A stretch of DNA of 15,383 nucleotides from Peribacter sp964404805 (GTDB lineage Bacteria > Patescibacteriota > Gracilibacteria > Peribacterales > Peribacteraceae), in assembly GCA_964404805.1 (NCBI GenBank), contig CAYOLJ010000016.1, positions 1 to 15,383 of the forward strand. Reading direction: 5' to 3'. This document shows, one piece after another, positions 1 to 6,082 of this stretch. The notes under the pieces are model-generated. The model saw only the letters and a program-made list of their open reading frames with translations. It was not told the origin of the DNA and did no database searches. The position numbers and the translations under genes are program-made. Each line of letters opens with the position of its first letter. The first letter of the stretch is position 1.

Positions 1-172
1 TGCAGGTTTCACTGACAGAGCCGTGCTGCGCGTAGTGAAGCAGCCACTGCAGGCGCAGAATGATTTCTTCTGGCATTTCCTGTTCCAGAGCGGTCTGGAG
101 GAGTGAACGCAGTTCGCCGGTACTCGTGGAATTGATGTGAATGGTGAGTGTGATGTGACTGTCGCGTGACAG
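1..172 (-). CDS. Partial protein with transposase/integrase-like HTH segment (3' part beyond window)
   Basis: The minus strand is open from a TAA at 179-181 to the window edge. One frame reads like protein: a short beta-like stretch (HITLTIHIN), an acidic helix (LLQTALEQEMPEEIILRL), then QWLLHYAQHGSVSETC. The last part resembles the start of the helix-turn-helix in IS3/IS481-type transposases and related integrase regulators, where a Tyr, Gly-Ser-Val and Cys precede a second helix. The frame contains no ATG, GTG or TTG start. The coordinates given begin at a CTG (172); an in-frame ATC at 178-176 lies 8 nt from a perfect TATAAT. Either initiation is non-canonical or the gene is a decayed insertion-sequence remnant. 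The other two minus frames look like non-coding translations. The family assignment is an inference from about 16 residues. Confidence 0.42.
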   Translation of the reverse strand, partial: MSRDSHITLTIHINSTSTGELRSLLQTALEQEMPEEIILRLQWLLHYAQHGSVSETC

Positions 173-186
173 AGGGATTTACTAGT

Positions 187-192
187 ATTATA
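187..192 (-). promoter_or_regulatory. Perfect -10 hexamer TATAAT ahead of the partial left-end gene
   Basis: TATAAT on the minus strand. The hexamer 17 bp upstream, TTTCGA, is only a weak -35. Transcription would start near 180, almost at the first possible codon of the partial gene, matching the short-leader pattern seen elsewhere in the window. Confidence 0.5.
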
Positions 193-285
193 CGTCAAAA
201 TCACGTTTTTCGAAAGCCCTGCATTATGCGCTGTATCGCAACTGTAACGCGGGTGTCGTGCAACGCGCCGAAGATCGTGTCTGGC

Positions 286-377
286 TGGCGGAAGGGGAGG
301 GATTCGAACCCTCGATCCCGCAGGTGCGGGATAACGGTTTTCAAGACCGTCGCCATAGACCACTCGGCCACCCTTCC
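286..377 (-). tRNA. tRNA-Ser(UGA), CCA encoded
   Basis: Read on the minus strand, the acceptor arms GGAAGGG and CCCTTCC pair perfectly, followed by discriminator G and a genome-encoded CCA. The D-arm is TGGCCGAGTGG. The anticodon loop CTTGAAA gives anticodon TGA. A long variable arm (ATCCCGCACCTGCGGGAT) and the T-arm GGGTTCGAATCCC complete a class II serine tRNA of 92 nt including CCA. It lies just downstream of transketolase on the same strand but has its own -10-like hexamer. It would decode UCA and other UCN serine codons. Confidence 0.97.
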
Positions 378-383
378 GTAGAC

Positions 384-389
384 AGTGTA
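384..389 (-). promoter_or_regulatory. -10-like TACACT 6 nt from the tRNA-Ser(UGA) 5' end
   Basis: TACACT on the minus strand ends 6 nt before the mature 5' base of the tRNA, so the predicted first transcribed base is about the first tRNA base. No clear -35 was seen. It sits between the transketolase stop and the tRNA. Confidence 0.4.
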
Positions 390-407
390 CAACAGGATGC
401 CGTGAAC

Positions 408-2735
408 TCAGAGAGCCTGCGTTTCTTCCTGCAGTCGTTCGAGCAGCTGCTCATTCTTCGGGAGTTCGCCTTGAGGGCAGGCACGCTTGGCAAAATTGAT
501 GCGGAGCGTATCGAGGTAGCCTTGCTGAGAGAGGAGATGTTCGACGAAGGGGAGTGCGGTTTCGTGGAAGCGGCTGAAGCGCAGGTGGTGCGCCATCTCG
601 AAGAGTGCGCTCACGAACGCGTCTTCGCCACCGCGCACTTCGGCATGGATCTCGTCTAAGACGGCATGGAGGATGCTCTCGGTATCGAGCCCCGCCATCA
701 ATTCCAAATCCTCCGCTTTGGCTGAGGGAAAGTACTGGTTCAAGCCGAGGCGCCGAAGTGAGCAGGGGAGTGCGAAGTCGGCGATGATATCCGCCACCTG
801 CGAGGCGAGGCCTCCCTCACTGTTATGATCCTCGGCTACGATCAAACGACCGGTTTCGAGAGCGGCCTTCAGCACCGCCGCCGCATCGATCGGTCGAATA
901 CTACCCACATTGAGAACACGCACGCGAACCTTCTCGGGGCTTGCGAGCAGCTGATCCGCCGCTTCTACTGCGCGGTGCACCGGAATGCCCGTGGCGATGA
1001 TCGTCACCTGGTCCAATGCGTTATCCGATCCCCGGATGAGATCCATTGCTCCTGTAAACGTGTAATCCGCTCCGTAGAGAATTTCCCCTGTTGGATTTTT
1101 AAGCTGCTCATGCCCGGTACGTGGCGAGAAGACAAAGACGCTCTGGTGCCCTTCGGCGATGATTTCCATCGCCCTCTCCGCCATGGCGGCTGCCTGATTG
1201 CTATCGGCCGGCATCCACACCTGCGTATGACGGAAGGGGAGCGTGAAGTGGTTTTGCTCCTGATGTGTTTCGCCATCTTCGCCCACCGAGAGTCCGGCGT
1301 GCGTGCAGTCATTGAGAATGCCGCAGCGTGTGTGTCCGCAGTTGATATCGATGAGCCGTGCGTTGGCACGCGCTTCGTTGGTGCCGAAGGCGGCGAACGT
1401 GTAGGTGACGGGGAGCAACCCTGTCTGCCGCATACCGGCGGCCATCATGAGCATATTTGCCTCGGCCACGCCCACGTTGATCACCCGGTCAGGGAACTCC
1501 TTCGCCACTTCGTCGAATCCGCCCGAACCTGCCAGATCCGCATGGAGGATCACGATGCGCTGATCTGCCTTCATGAGATTTTTGAGGTGCGTGGCACCAA
1601 AGTCTTTGCGTGCGGCTCCCTTTTCAGTTGTTACGGTGCGCGCATAGTCCTTGAGTTTTGCCGCACTGAACGTGAGGGGGAGATCAGTTTCGACACGCGG
1701 TTTTGCTTTGTAGCGCTTCTTCTGCTGAGTACGGAAGGGCTCATACGCACGGGCTGTTTCTTCGAGTGAGGGGAGCTCTTTTAAAGCGAGGGCTGCCTCA
1801 TCTTTGTTCAATGGTGCACCGTGGTAGTTCTTCTTCCCTGAATTGGATCCTTCTTCCATGAACGAGATGCCGTTTCCCATGGTGGTGTAGTAGCAGACGA
1901 AAATGGGGTGGCCCTTTCCGGTGAGTGCTGTCGCCCGCTCAATTGCCGTCTTCACCTGTGCGGGATTATTGCCGTTCTGTACCTCGATCACGCTGAAACC
2001 TGCTGCGTGCACGATTTCCGCGAAGTCCGCTGCCACGGTCTCGCTCGGCAGCCCCGAGAGCTGCACGTCGTTGAAGTCGCCGTGGACGATGAGGTTATCG
2101 ACCTTCAGGTGAGCGGCGAGTCGCACAGCCTCCATCACCTGGCCCTCCTGACTGTCGCCATCCGCCAGCAGTACATCCACGATGCCCGGCTTCTTCTGAA
2201 ATCTCAGTCCGAAGGCTGCTCCAAGGGCGTTGCTCAATCCTTTACCCAGAGGCCCTGTGCCGAAGGGGATATCGCCCACACCGGCCTCGATGTGCCCAGG
2301 CAGCCCCGAGGGAATACGGAAGGTATCGATGATTGTCTGTGGAGAAGCAAGTCGCTTGTCGGTTCCTTCTCGACCAAACAGCCACTGCAATCCGTATGCG
2401 AGGAGCGAGAGGTGCCCAGCGCTCATGCGCAACGGCTGGTCCACCGCAGGATCGCGAAGCGTACTCAGCATGTAAGCGAAGGTGAAGGCCGAGAGCGAGC
2501 CACCGGGATGACCGGAGGCGTGCTTTACGGGTGCCTGCACCGCGAGATGACACAGAATCTTCTCTGCGAGTGTGTATGCCTTCTCTTCCTCTGCACTCAA
2601 TGACTCTGCTTCCTTCGGCCCCACCCAGATTCTCTCGCCGCGATGTACACTTTTCATCACACGCTGAAGTGCCATCGGAACATCGTTCGTGGGCTTTCCA
2701 ATCAGTGATTGCACATCAGGTCTGCCAGTTTGCAT
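408..2735 (-). CDS. tkt: Transketolase with N- and C-terminal extensions
   Basis: Thiamine-diphosphate enzyme that moves two-carbon ketol units between sugar phosphates in the non-oxidative pentose phosphate pathway. It has 775 aa from the ATG at 2735; the open frame continues upstream to a TTG at 2840, but those 35 residues look non-coding. In order: HPGG at 76-79 (usual GHPG motif), the ThDP/Mg signature ADGDSQEG at 191-198 with N222 in GDFNDVQLSG, a middle pyrimidine-binding domain from about 375 with the catalytic-type glutamate in GVAEAN (E425), HAGLSVGEDGETHQ at 479-492, and a C-terminal domain to about 695. Transketolases are usually 620-670 aa. The extra length is about 50 residues at the N-terminus and about 80 at the C-terminus; the tail is helical and charged and I do not recognise it. 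No Shine-Dalgarno precedes the start. tRNA-Ser follows downstream. The function is secure; the exact start is less so (M21 is an alternative). Confidence 0.95.
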   Translation of the reverse strand: MQTGRPDVQSLIGKPTNDVPMALQRVMKSVHRGERIWVGPKEAESLSAEEEKAYTLAEKILCHLAVQAPVKHASGHPGGSLSAFTFAYMLSTLRDPAVDQPLRMSAGHLSLLAYGLQWLFGREGTDKRLASPQTIIDTFRIPSGLPGHIEAGVGDIPFGTGPLGKGLSNALGAAFGLRFQKKPGIVDVLLADGDSQEGQVMEAVRLAAHLKVDNLIVHGDFNDVQLSGLPSETVAADFAEIVHAAGFSVIEVQNGNNPAQVKTAIERATALTGKGHPIFVCYYTTMGNGISFMEEGSNSGKKNYHGAPLNKDEAALALKELPSLEETARAYEPFRTQQKKRYKAKPRVETDLPLTFSAAKLKDYARTVTTEKGAARKDFGATHLKNLMKADQRIVILHADLAGSGGFDEVAKEFPDRVINVGVAEANMLMMAAGMRQTGLLPVTYTFAAFGTNEARANARLIDINCGHTRCGILNDCTHAGLSVGEDGETHQEQNHFTLPFRHTQVWMPADSNQAAAMAERAMEIIAEGHQSVFVFSPRTGHEQLKNPTGEILYGADYTFTGAMDLIRGSDNALDQVTIIATGIPVHRAVEAADQLLASPEKVRVRVLNVGSIRPIDAAAVLKAALETGRLIVAEDHNSEGGLASQVADIIADFALPCSLRRLGLNQYFPSAKAEDLELMAGLDTESILHAVLDEIHAEVRGGEDAFVSALFEMAHHLRFSRFHETALPFVEHLLSQQGYLDTLRINFAKRACPQGELPKNEQLLERLQEETQAL

Positions 2736-2759
2736 AGGATTGGGAGAGGAGGTATCAGG

Positions 2760-2788
2760 AGTGTAGATTTCTCGGGTGGATCCGTAAA
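2760..2788 (-). promoter_or_regulatory. Candidate promoter for transketolase (TTTACG-17-TACACT)
   Basis: -35 TTTACG at 2783-2788 and -10 TACACT at 2760-2765, with 17-bp spacing. The -10 ends 24 nt before the chosen ATG, giving a leader of roughly 17 nt. Both hexamers match consensus at four of six positions. Confidence 0.4.
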
Positions 2789-2907
2789 GCCGGGTACAAA
2801 ATTTGCTCAAAATCAGAATGGTGTTTCGGAGTGTGATCAAGGGGGATTGGTTGCCCCGATCGATCCCTGTCCTTAGGCTCCTCCCGATCTACATTTTTTC
2901 ACTACTT

Positions 2908-3009
2908 ATGCGTTATCCCATCAGGAAGCGTTCGTCCGGTTTTCCATTCATGGGCATCAACATCTCGGTGATCGTTCTGTTGTCACTGATGATGCTCGTA
3001 GCACGATGA
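2908..3009 (+). CDS. Possible 33-aa basic/hydrophobic membrane peptide
   Basis: A short plus-strand ORF that starts with ATG, opens with the basic stretch MRYPIRKRS and ends in a hydrophobic helix (GINISVIVLLSLMMLVAR). That is the shape of a single-pass micropeptide. A weak TACATT hexamer ends 12 nt upstream. The TGA stop lies at the very beginning of the structured repeat, exactly as the stop of the 8355-10304 gene does in the other copy, which slightly supports it being a real gene end. No homology is recognised. It occupies the otherwise empty 270-bp region between divergent transketolase and the repeat. It may be chance. Confidence 0.3.
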   Translation: MRYPIRKRSSGFPFMGINISVIVLLSLMMLVAR

Positions 3010-3136
3010 GGCATGGGATGGCCACCTACGGTGTCCCTCCCATGAACCCACCCTTCCCTTAGCGGTATCGCTTCCCTCCGGGGACCTGCGGCCAGACAGG
3101 CGGAGCCTGTCTTCGCGATGATTATTTCATTAGTGA
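3006..3136. repeat. Structured intergenic repeat, copy A
   Basis: About 110 of 130 positions match copy B at 10301-10430 by eye. It starts on the TGA stop of the plus-strand small ORF and runs over the last codons of the minus-strand lipoprotein gene (TAA at 3122-3124). Contained structures: AGCG-GTAT-CGCT at 3061-3072, and a perfect 7-bp stem with a 3-nt loop, GACAGGC/GCCTGTC, at 3095-3111. A GGTGTCC/GGCCACC pairing with one mismatch is possible near 3020-3036. There is no T-tract and no coding frame shared between the copies. Confidence 0.85.
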
Positions 3137-3859
3137 GGTCGGTTCGATAATGAGCACGCGTTTCGGACCGTTGAGAATTTCTTCTTTGACGCCCGTCCAG
3201 TCGTGAATGGCATTCATGAGAGTTTCGAATCGGTAGACGTAGCCTTCGCCGCGCTTGGTGCCGACGTCATTGGTGATGAAGAAGAATTCGCTAAAACCCG
3301 TGAGCACGAGCATGTGGTACCACGGACCTTCGCCCGAGAAGTAGGGGTTGCCCAGATCCCGACCAGCCGCGGGCACGATAACCGGATGGTTGTCTGCCAG
3401 CAGGTATTTGAGATCTTCCTGCGTCGGATTCGGAATGACGCGCGCGTGATAACCGAAATACTCTTCGGCGATCTTGCCGAGTTCTGCCACCGTCACGTCC
3501 TGCGGGTAGCCGTGTGCCTCTTCCCATTCAATGAGAGCCAGGAGCTCCGCCTCAGCCTGCTCGCGTGTGAGGTCTGTGCCCTCCAGATAGTGGTGCACGA
3601 GAAGCAGACTCATCTCTTCGCAGGTTTCTTCGTGGAGTGCATCCCAATTGGCGAAGGGGGTTTGGGGAGAGAAGGGGACTAAGAGACGGACGGAGTAGGG
3701 GGTAGGGCGTAGGGCGTAGGGAGTAGAAGAAACAGAGGACGAAGAGGAGTCAGAAGAAGCAGAGGATGAAGAGGAAACAGAAGAGGCTCCCTCCGGCGGT
3801 GCGGAGCACGCCGTGAGTAGACACAGGAGTACGAAGAGGAGTATCTGCTTTTCACGCAT
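3122..3859 (-). CDS. Lipoprotein with C39-like (peptidase_C39_2) cysteine-protease fold domain
   Basis: Predicted secreted, lipid-anchored protein of 245 aa. I chose the ATG at 3859 because it gives a textbook lipoprotein signal: basic MREK, a hydrophobic core and lipobox LTAC with C18; the 18 upstream codons do not. Residues 25-46 are almost all Ser, then comes the odd linker TPYALRPTPYSVR. The domain begins at LLVPFSPQTPFANWD (Q66), followed by ETCEE (candidate nucleophile C80), WYHMLVLTGF (candidate His182) and ITNDVG (N197/D198). This order of Gln, Cys, His and Asp/Asn matches papain-like C39_2 domains found in many secreted proteins of unknown substrate. It is divergent from transaldolase; the two start codons are 60 bp apart. 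Its 3' end lies inside the structured repeat. Proteolytic activity is inferred; it might only bind peptides. Confidence 0.82.
   Translation of the reverse strand: MREKQILLFVLLCLLTACSAPPEGASSVSSSSSASSDSSSSSVSSTPYALRPTPYSVRLLVPFSPQTPFANWDALHEETCEEMSLLLVHHYLEGTDLTREQAEAELLALIEWEEAHGYPQDVTVAELGKIAEEYFGYHARVIPNPTQEDLKYLLADNHPVIVPAAGRDLGNPYFSGEGPWYHMLVLTGFSEFFFITNDVGTKRGEGYVYRFETLMNAIHDWTGVKEEILNGPKRVLIIEPTSLMK
3694..3726. repeat. Heptad TAGGGNG array inside the lipoprotein gene
   Basis: Four TAGGG units in succession at 7-nt steps (TAGGGGG, TAGGGCG, TAGGGCG, TAGGGAG) on the plus strand. Read in frame on the minus strand, they encode TPYALRPTPYS between the Ser-rich linker and the C39 domain. The same type of unit recurs at 14580-14630. 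Confidence 0.8.
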
Positions 3860-3870
3860 AGAGGATCGCC

Positions 3871-3878
3871 AGTATACT
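3871..3878. promoter_or_regulatory. Palindromic AGTATACT: overlapping -10s for lipoprotein (-) and transaldolase (+)
   Basis: The palindrome contains TATACT on both strands. On the minus strand it ends 11 nt before the lipoprotein ATG; on the plus strand it lies 41 nt before the transaldolase ATG, with a weak TTTTCA 18 bp upstream. It is the only -10-like hexamer I found in the divergent gap. If both are used, the two polymerases compete for the same bases. Confidence 0.45.
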
Positions 3879-3919
3879 TCGATCGCTACCGCATTTCTTG
3901 ATTTTCTTTCCATCTCTCT

Positions 3920-4561
3920 ATGAAGCTCTTCCTCGATACCGCCAACGTTGATCAGGTCGCCGAAATTGCCGCATGGGGTGTCTTGGACGGTGTTACGACC
4001 AATCCCTCACTCGTGGCCAAAGAGGGAAAGGATTTTAAGGACACGGTTCTGAAGATGTGCGCGCTCGTGCCGTGTGTCAGCGCGCAGGTGACCGCGACCG
4101 ATGCGCAGGGCATGCAGCAGCAGGCTATGGAGTACAGCAAGTGGCACAAGCATGTGGTCGTGAAGGTACCCATGACGGTAGAGGGCCTCAAGGCGCTCAA
4201 GTTCTGCGCGGGCAAGAAGATCAAGACCAATTGCACACTCGTCTTCTCGGTTGCGCAGGCGGTACTGGCGGCCAAGGCCGGTGCGTCGATCATCAGCCCC
4301 TTCGTTGGCCGCATCGATGATGCCGGTGGTGATGGCATGGAACTCATTGCCGAGATCATGCAGGCGTGGGAGCATTACGGATTTGCAACGGAAGTTCTGG
4401 TTGCCTCCACCCGCAAGCCGGAGCACATCGAGCGCGCGGCGCGTCTGGGTGCGCACATTGCCACGATTCCGTACACAGTGTTTAAAGAGCTTCCGCTCCA
4501 TCCGCTCACCGATGCAGGCCTCAAGAAATTTATGGAGGACTGGGAGAAGGTGAAGAAGTGA
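3920..4561 (+). CDS. tal: Transaldolase / fructose-6-phosphate aldolase family
   Basis: 213 aa, the short (about 22 kDa) TalC/FSA-type class I aldolase, a single TIM barrel. In the pentose phosphate pathway it would transfer the dihydroxyacetone unit from sedoheptulose 7-phosphate to glyceraldehyde 3-phosphate; some close relatives cleave fructose 6-phosphate instead, and sequence alone cannot separate them with certainty. Visible motifs: LDTAN at 5-9, GVTTNPSL at 24-31, the Schiff-base lysine K82 in VVVKVPMT, TNCTLVFS after the KKIK strand, SPFVGRIDD, and LVASTRKPEHI. The length is normal and the ATG is unambiguous. There is no Shine-Dalgarno (the upstream bases are pyrimidine-rich). Transketolase nearby gives the other half of the non-oxidative pathway. 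Confidence 0.95.
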   Translation: MKLFLDTANVDQVAEIAAWGVLDGVTTNPSLVAKEGKDFKDTVLKMCALVPCVSAQVTATDAQGMQQQAMEYSKWHKHVVVKVPMTVEGLKALKFCAGKKIKTNCTLVFSVAQAVLAAKAGASIISPFVGRIDDAGGDGMELIAEIMQAWEHYGFATEVLVASTRKPEHIERAARLGAHIATIPYTVFKELPLHPLTDAGLKKFMEDWEKVKK

Positions 4562-4574
4562 GACGAAAAACTGG

Positions 4575-4687
4575 TGTCATGCTGAGGAATCCCGCGAATG
4601 CGGAATGTCTCGAAACATGAGTTCAAGAATTTGTCACCCTTCGAGACGTCGTCCCTCGCTCACTCGGATCTCCTTCTCAGGGTGACA
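4575..4687. repeat. Palindromic intergenic element between convergent tal and ROK kinase
   Basis: Outer arms TGTCATGCTGAG (4575-4586) and CTCAGGGTGACA (4676-4687) are inverted with two mismatches. A second left arm, TGTCACCCT (4632-4640), is exactly inverted by AGGGTGACA (4679-4687) and extends into GAGA/TCTC with a 2-nt bulge. A small CCGC-GAAT-GCGG hairpin lies inside. It ends 3 bases short of the ROK gene stop. It could be a mobile palindromic element and/or a bidirectional transcription stop; it lacks a T-tract. Confidence 0.7.
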
Positions 4688-4690
4688 TTA

Positions 4691-5545
4691 CTATTGCGTC
4701 AATAATGCCGCCCCCAGCGTTCCGGCATTATTCAGTGTGCCGATTGCAAGCGCTGGGGGGTTACTCTTGGGCAGCATCCAACGTCGCAACTCCTGTTCGA
4801 TGGTGGGCAAGTGTGGCTTGAGCGCACGGCCCGCGCTCCCGCCGAAGACGATGATGCCGGGGTCGATGCAGTGAATGAGGCTCGTGCACATCCAGGCGAT
4901 TTCGCGCATGACGGTGTCGTGCATGTGCGTGCAGGCGGGGCCTGTCAGCGTATCTTCAGGGCGCTTTGCGGCAGGGCAGCGTTTGCGCAGGGCAGTACCT
5001 GAGAGGTACTCCTCGATCTCGCCGCGCCCTCCGGTGAGTCCTGTCGGTGATTCGCCGGGTTTGAGGAGCATGTGCCCGAACTCCGCCGCATAGCCGTGCT
5101 CGCCCTTAAAAATCGTTCCATCAACGATAATGCCCCCTCCAACACCCGTGCCCATCGTGATACCCACCACAACGCGCTCGTCCTTTCCTGCTCCGTGTAG
5201 CGCCTCTGCCAGCGCAAAACACGCGGAGTCGTTCTCGATAGAGACGGAGAGACCAGTTTTCTTCTTGAGTGTTTCTGAGAGAGGGAACCCCTCACCCTCA
5301 GGAATATTGGGCGTGGTGTGAATGCGCCCGGAGCGTTCCACGAGACCGGGCACGCCGATGCCGATGGCCTGCGTGTCTTCGGTGCTGAATTCCTGAATGA
5401 GTGCGAGAAGCTCTCCGACAATTACAGGGAACGTCTTGCCGGCCGTGGAGGTGGCCCGTGCATCCTGTTCCTGCCACGAAGAAGTCTCGAATCGCGCAAT
5501 GGCCAGCTTTGTTCCGCCGAGATCGATACCGAGTACAGAGGGCAT
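4691..5545 (-). CDS. ROK-family sugar kinase (glucokinase-like)
   Basis: Likely phosphorylates glucose or a related hexose with ATP. It has 284 aa from the ATG at 5545; the frame runs further upstream but the phosphate-binding motif expected near the N-terminus (GIDLGGTK at 6-13) fixes the start. Other motifs: GIGVPG at 62-67, IENDSACFALAE at 103-114 (sugar-binding Asn and catalytic Asp106), GITMGTGVGGG at 128-138, and AEFGHM at 154-159 (sugar-contacting Glu and His). Where ROK proteins normally carry the CxCGxxGCxE zinc motif, this one reads GLTGGRGEIEEY at 169-180, so all three cysteines are absent. It has no N-terminal DNA-binding domain, so it is a kinase rather than a repressor. The cupin gene lies 37 bp upstream on the same strand; transaldolase converges on its 3' end. 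Confidence 0.92.
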   Translation of the reverse strand: MPSVLGIDLGGTKLAIARFETSSWQEQDARATSTAGKTFPVIVGELLALIQEFSTEDTQAIGIGVPGLVERSGRIHTTPNIPEGEGFPLSETLKKKTGLSVSIENDSACFALAEALHGAGKDERVVVGITMGTGVGGGIIVDGTIFKGEHGYAAEFGHMLLKPGESPTGLTGGRGEIEEYLSGTALRKRCPAAKRPEDTLTGPACTHMHDTVMREIAWMCTSLIHCIDPGIIVFGGSAGRALKPHLPTIEQELRRWMLPKSNPPALAIGTLNNAGTLGAALLTQ

Positions 5546-5552
5546 ATGGCTC

Positions 5553-5561
5553 ACTGTACCA
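5553..5561 (-). promoter_or_regulatory. Extended -10 TGGTACAGT, 7 nt from the ROK kinase ATG
   Basis: TGG plus TACAGT on the minus strand; the hexamer ends 7 nt before the start codon, placing the predicted transcript start at about the ATG itself. No good -35. TATGGT at 5558-5563 is an overlapping alternative hexamer. Confidence 0.42.
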
Positions 5562-5582
5562 TATGGGCTCAAGCAATCTCGA

Positions 5583-5969
5583 TTACTCCGTGGTGTGACC
5601 GTCGAAATGCTCTTCTTCGGCGTCAGCCTTCGTGGGGTGTACCACACCGTCGAGGTGTTCCGGGGGTGAGTAGACGGAATAGAGCTTCATATCTGTCGTG
5701 CCCGTATTGATGACATTGTGGTTCGTGCCAGCTGGAATCACGATGGCGTACTCCGCTTCGATCTTGTGCTCGACGCCATCCAAGACGGCGGTGCCCGATC
5801 CTTCTTCGATCCGAATAAACTGATCCAATTCGTGCACCTCCGCACCGATGTCGTCACCAGCTGGAATGCTCATGACAACGAGCTGGCTGTTTTTTGCCGT
5901 GTAGAGGACTTTGCGAAAGTTGATATTCTCCTTTGTGGCCTCTTCGATGTTGGTGACGTAGCCTTTCAT
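5583..5969 (-). CDS. Single-domain cupin protein
   Basis: 128 aa, one cupin_2-type double-stranded beta-helix filling nearly the whole protein. Motif 1 is GAEVHELDQFIRIEEGSG (42-59), where E44, H46 and Q50 are candidate metal ligands; motif 2 is IVIPAGTNHNVINTG (76-90) with H84 as a further ligand. The tail PPEHLDGVVHPTKADAEE is typical of a widespread group of small cytoplasmic cupins whose substrate is not established. Its place 37 bp upstream of the ROK kinase on the same strand suggests co-expression and perhaps a role with a sugar or sugar-phosphate substrate, but that is inference. No signal peptide, no Shine-Dalgarno, and no close -10 was found. Confidence 0.9.
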   Translation of the reverse strand: MKGYVTNIEEATKENINFRKVLYTAKNSQLVVMSIPAGDDIGAEVHELDQFIRIEEGSGTAVLDGVEHKIEAEYAIVIPAGTNHNVINTGTTDMKLYSVYSPPEHLDGVVHPTKADAEEEHFDGHTTE

Positions 5970-6082
5970 AGTTGTGGTTGGGAAAGATGCAATGAATGCC
6001 CCCTTCGCTATCGCTTCGGGGACACAGGATCTTCGGCTTCACACTTCGCCCTTCAGGCTCGTGCTCAGCTCGAATTCACCTG

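Noticed and set aside
825..1769. 314-codon open frame on the plus strand
   Set aside because: It lies entirely antisense to transketolase, whose motifs are unambiguous; the translation is a Cys/His/Arg-rich shadow.
2736..2840. N-terminal extension of transketolase to TTG 2840
   Set aside because: The 35 extra residues show no family similarity, and a promoter-like pair (TTTACG-17-TACACT) lies within that stretch.
4556..4564. TGA recoding as glycine, as in some CPR lineages
   Set aside because: tal, rsmH, pyk, ROK-neighbour and surface-protein genes end at TGA exactly where their families end, and no in-frame TGA occurs in conserved domains.
6000..6021. Palindrome-like CCCCTTCGCTATCGCTTCGG/GG with some likeness to the structured repeat (CCCTTAGCGGTATCGCTTCC...GGGGACC)
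   Set aside because: The resemblance covers only about 35 bases with gaps; the hairpin of copies A/B is not preserved. A degenerate third copy is possible but not supported. The 113-bp stretch 5970-6082 otherwise shows nothing I can name.
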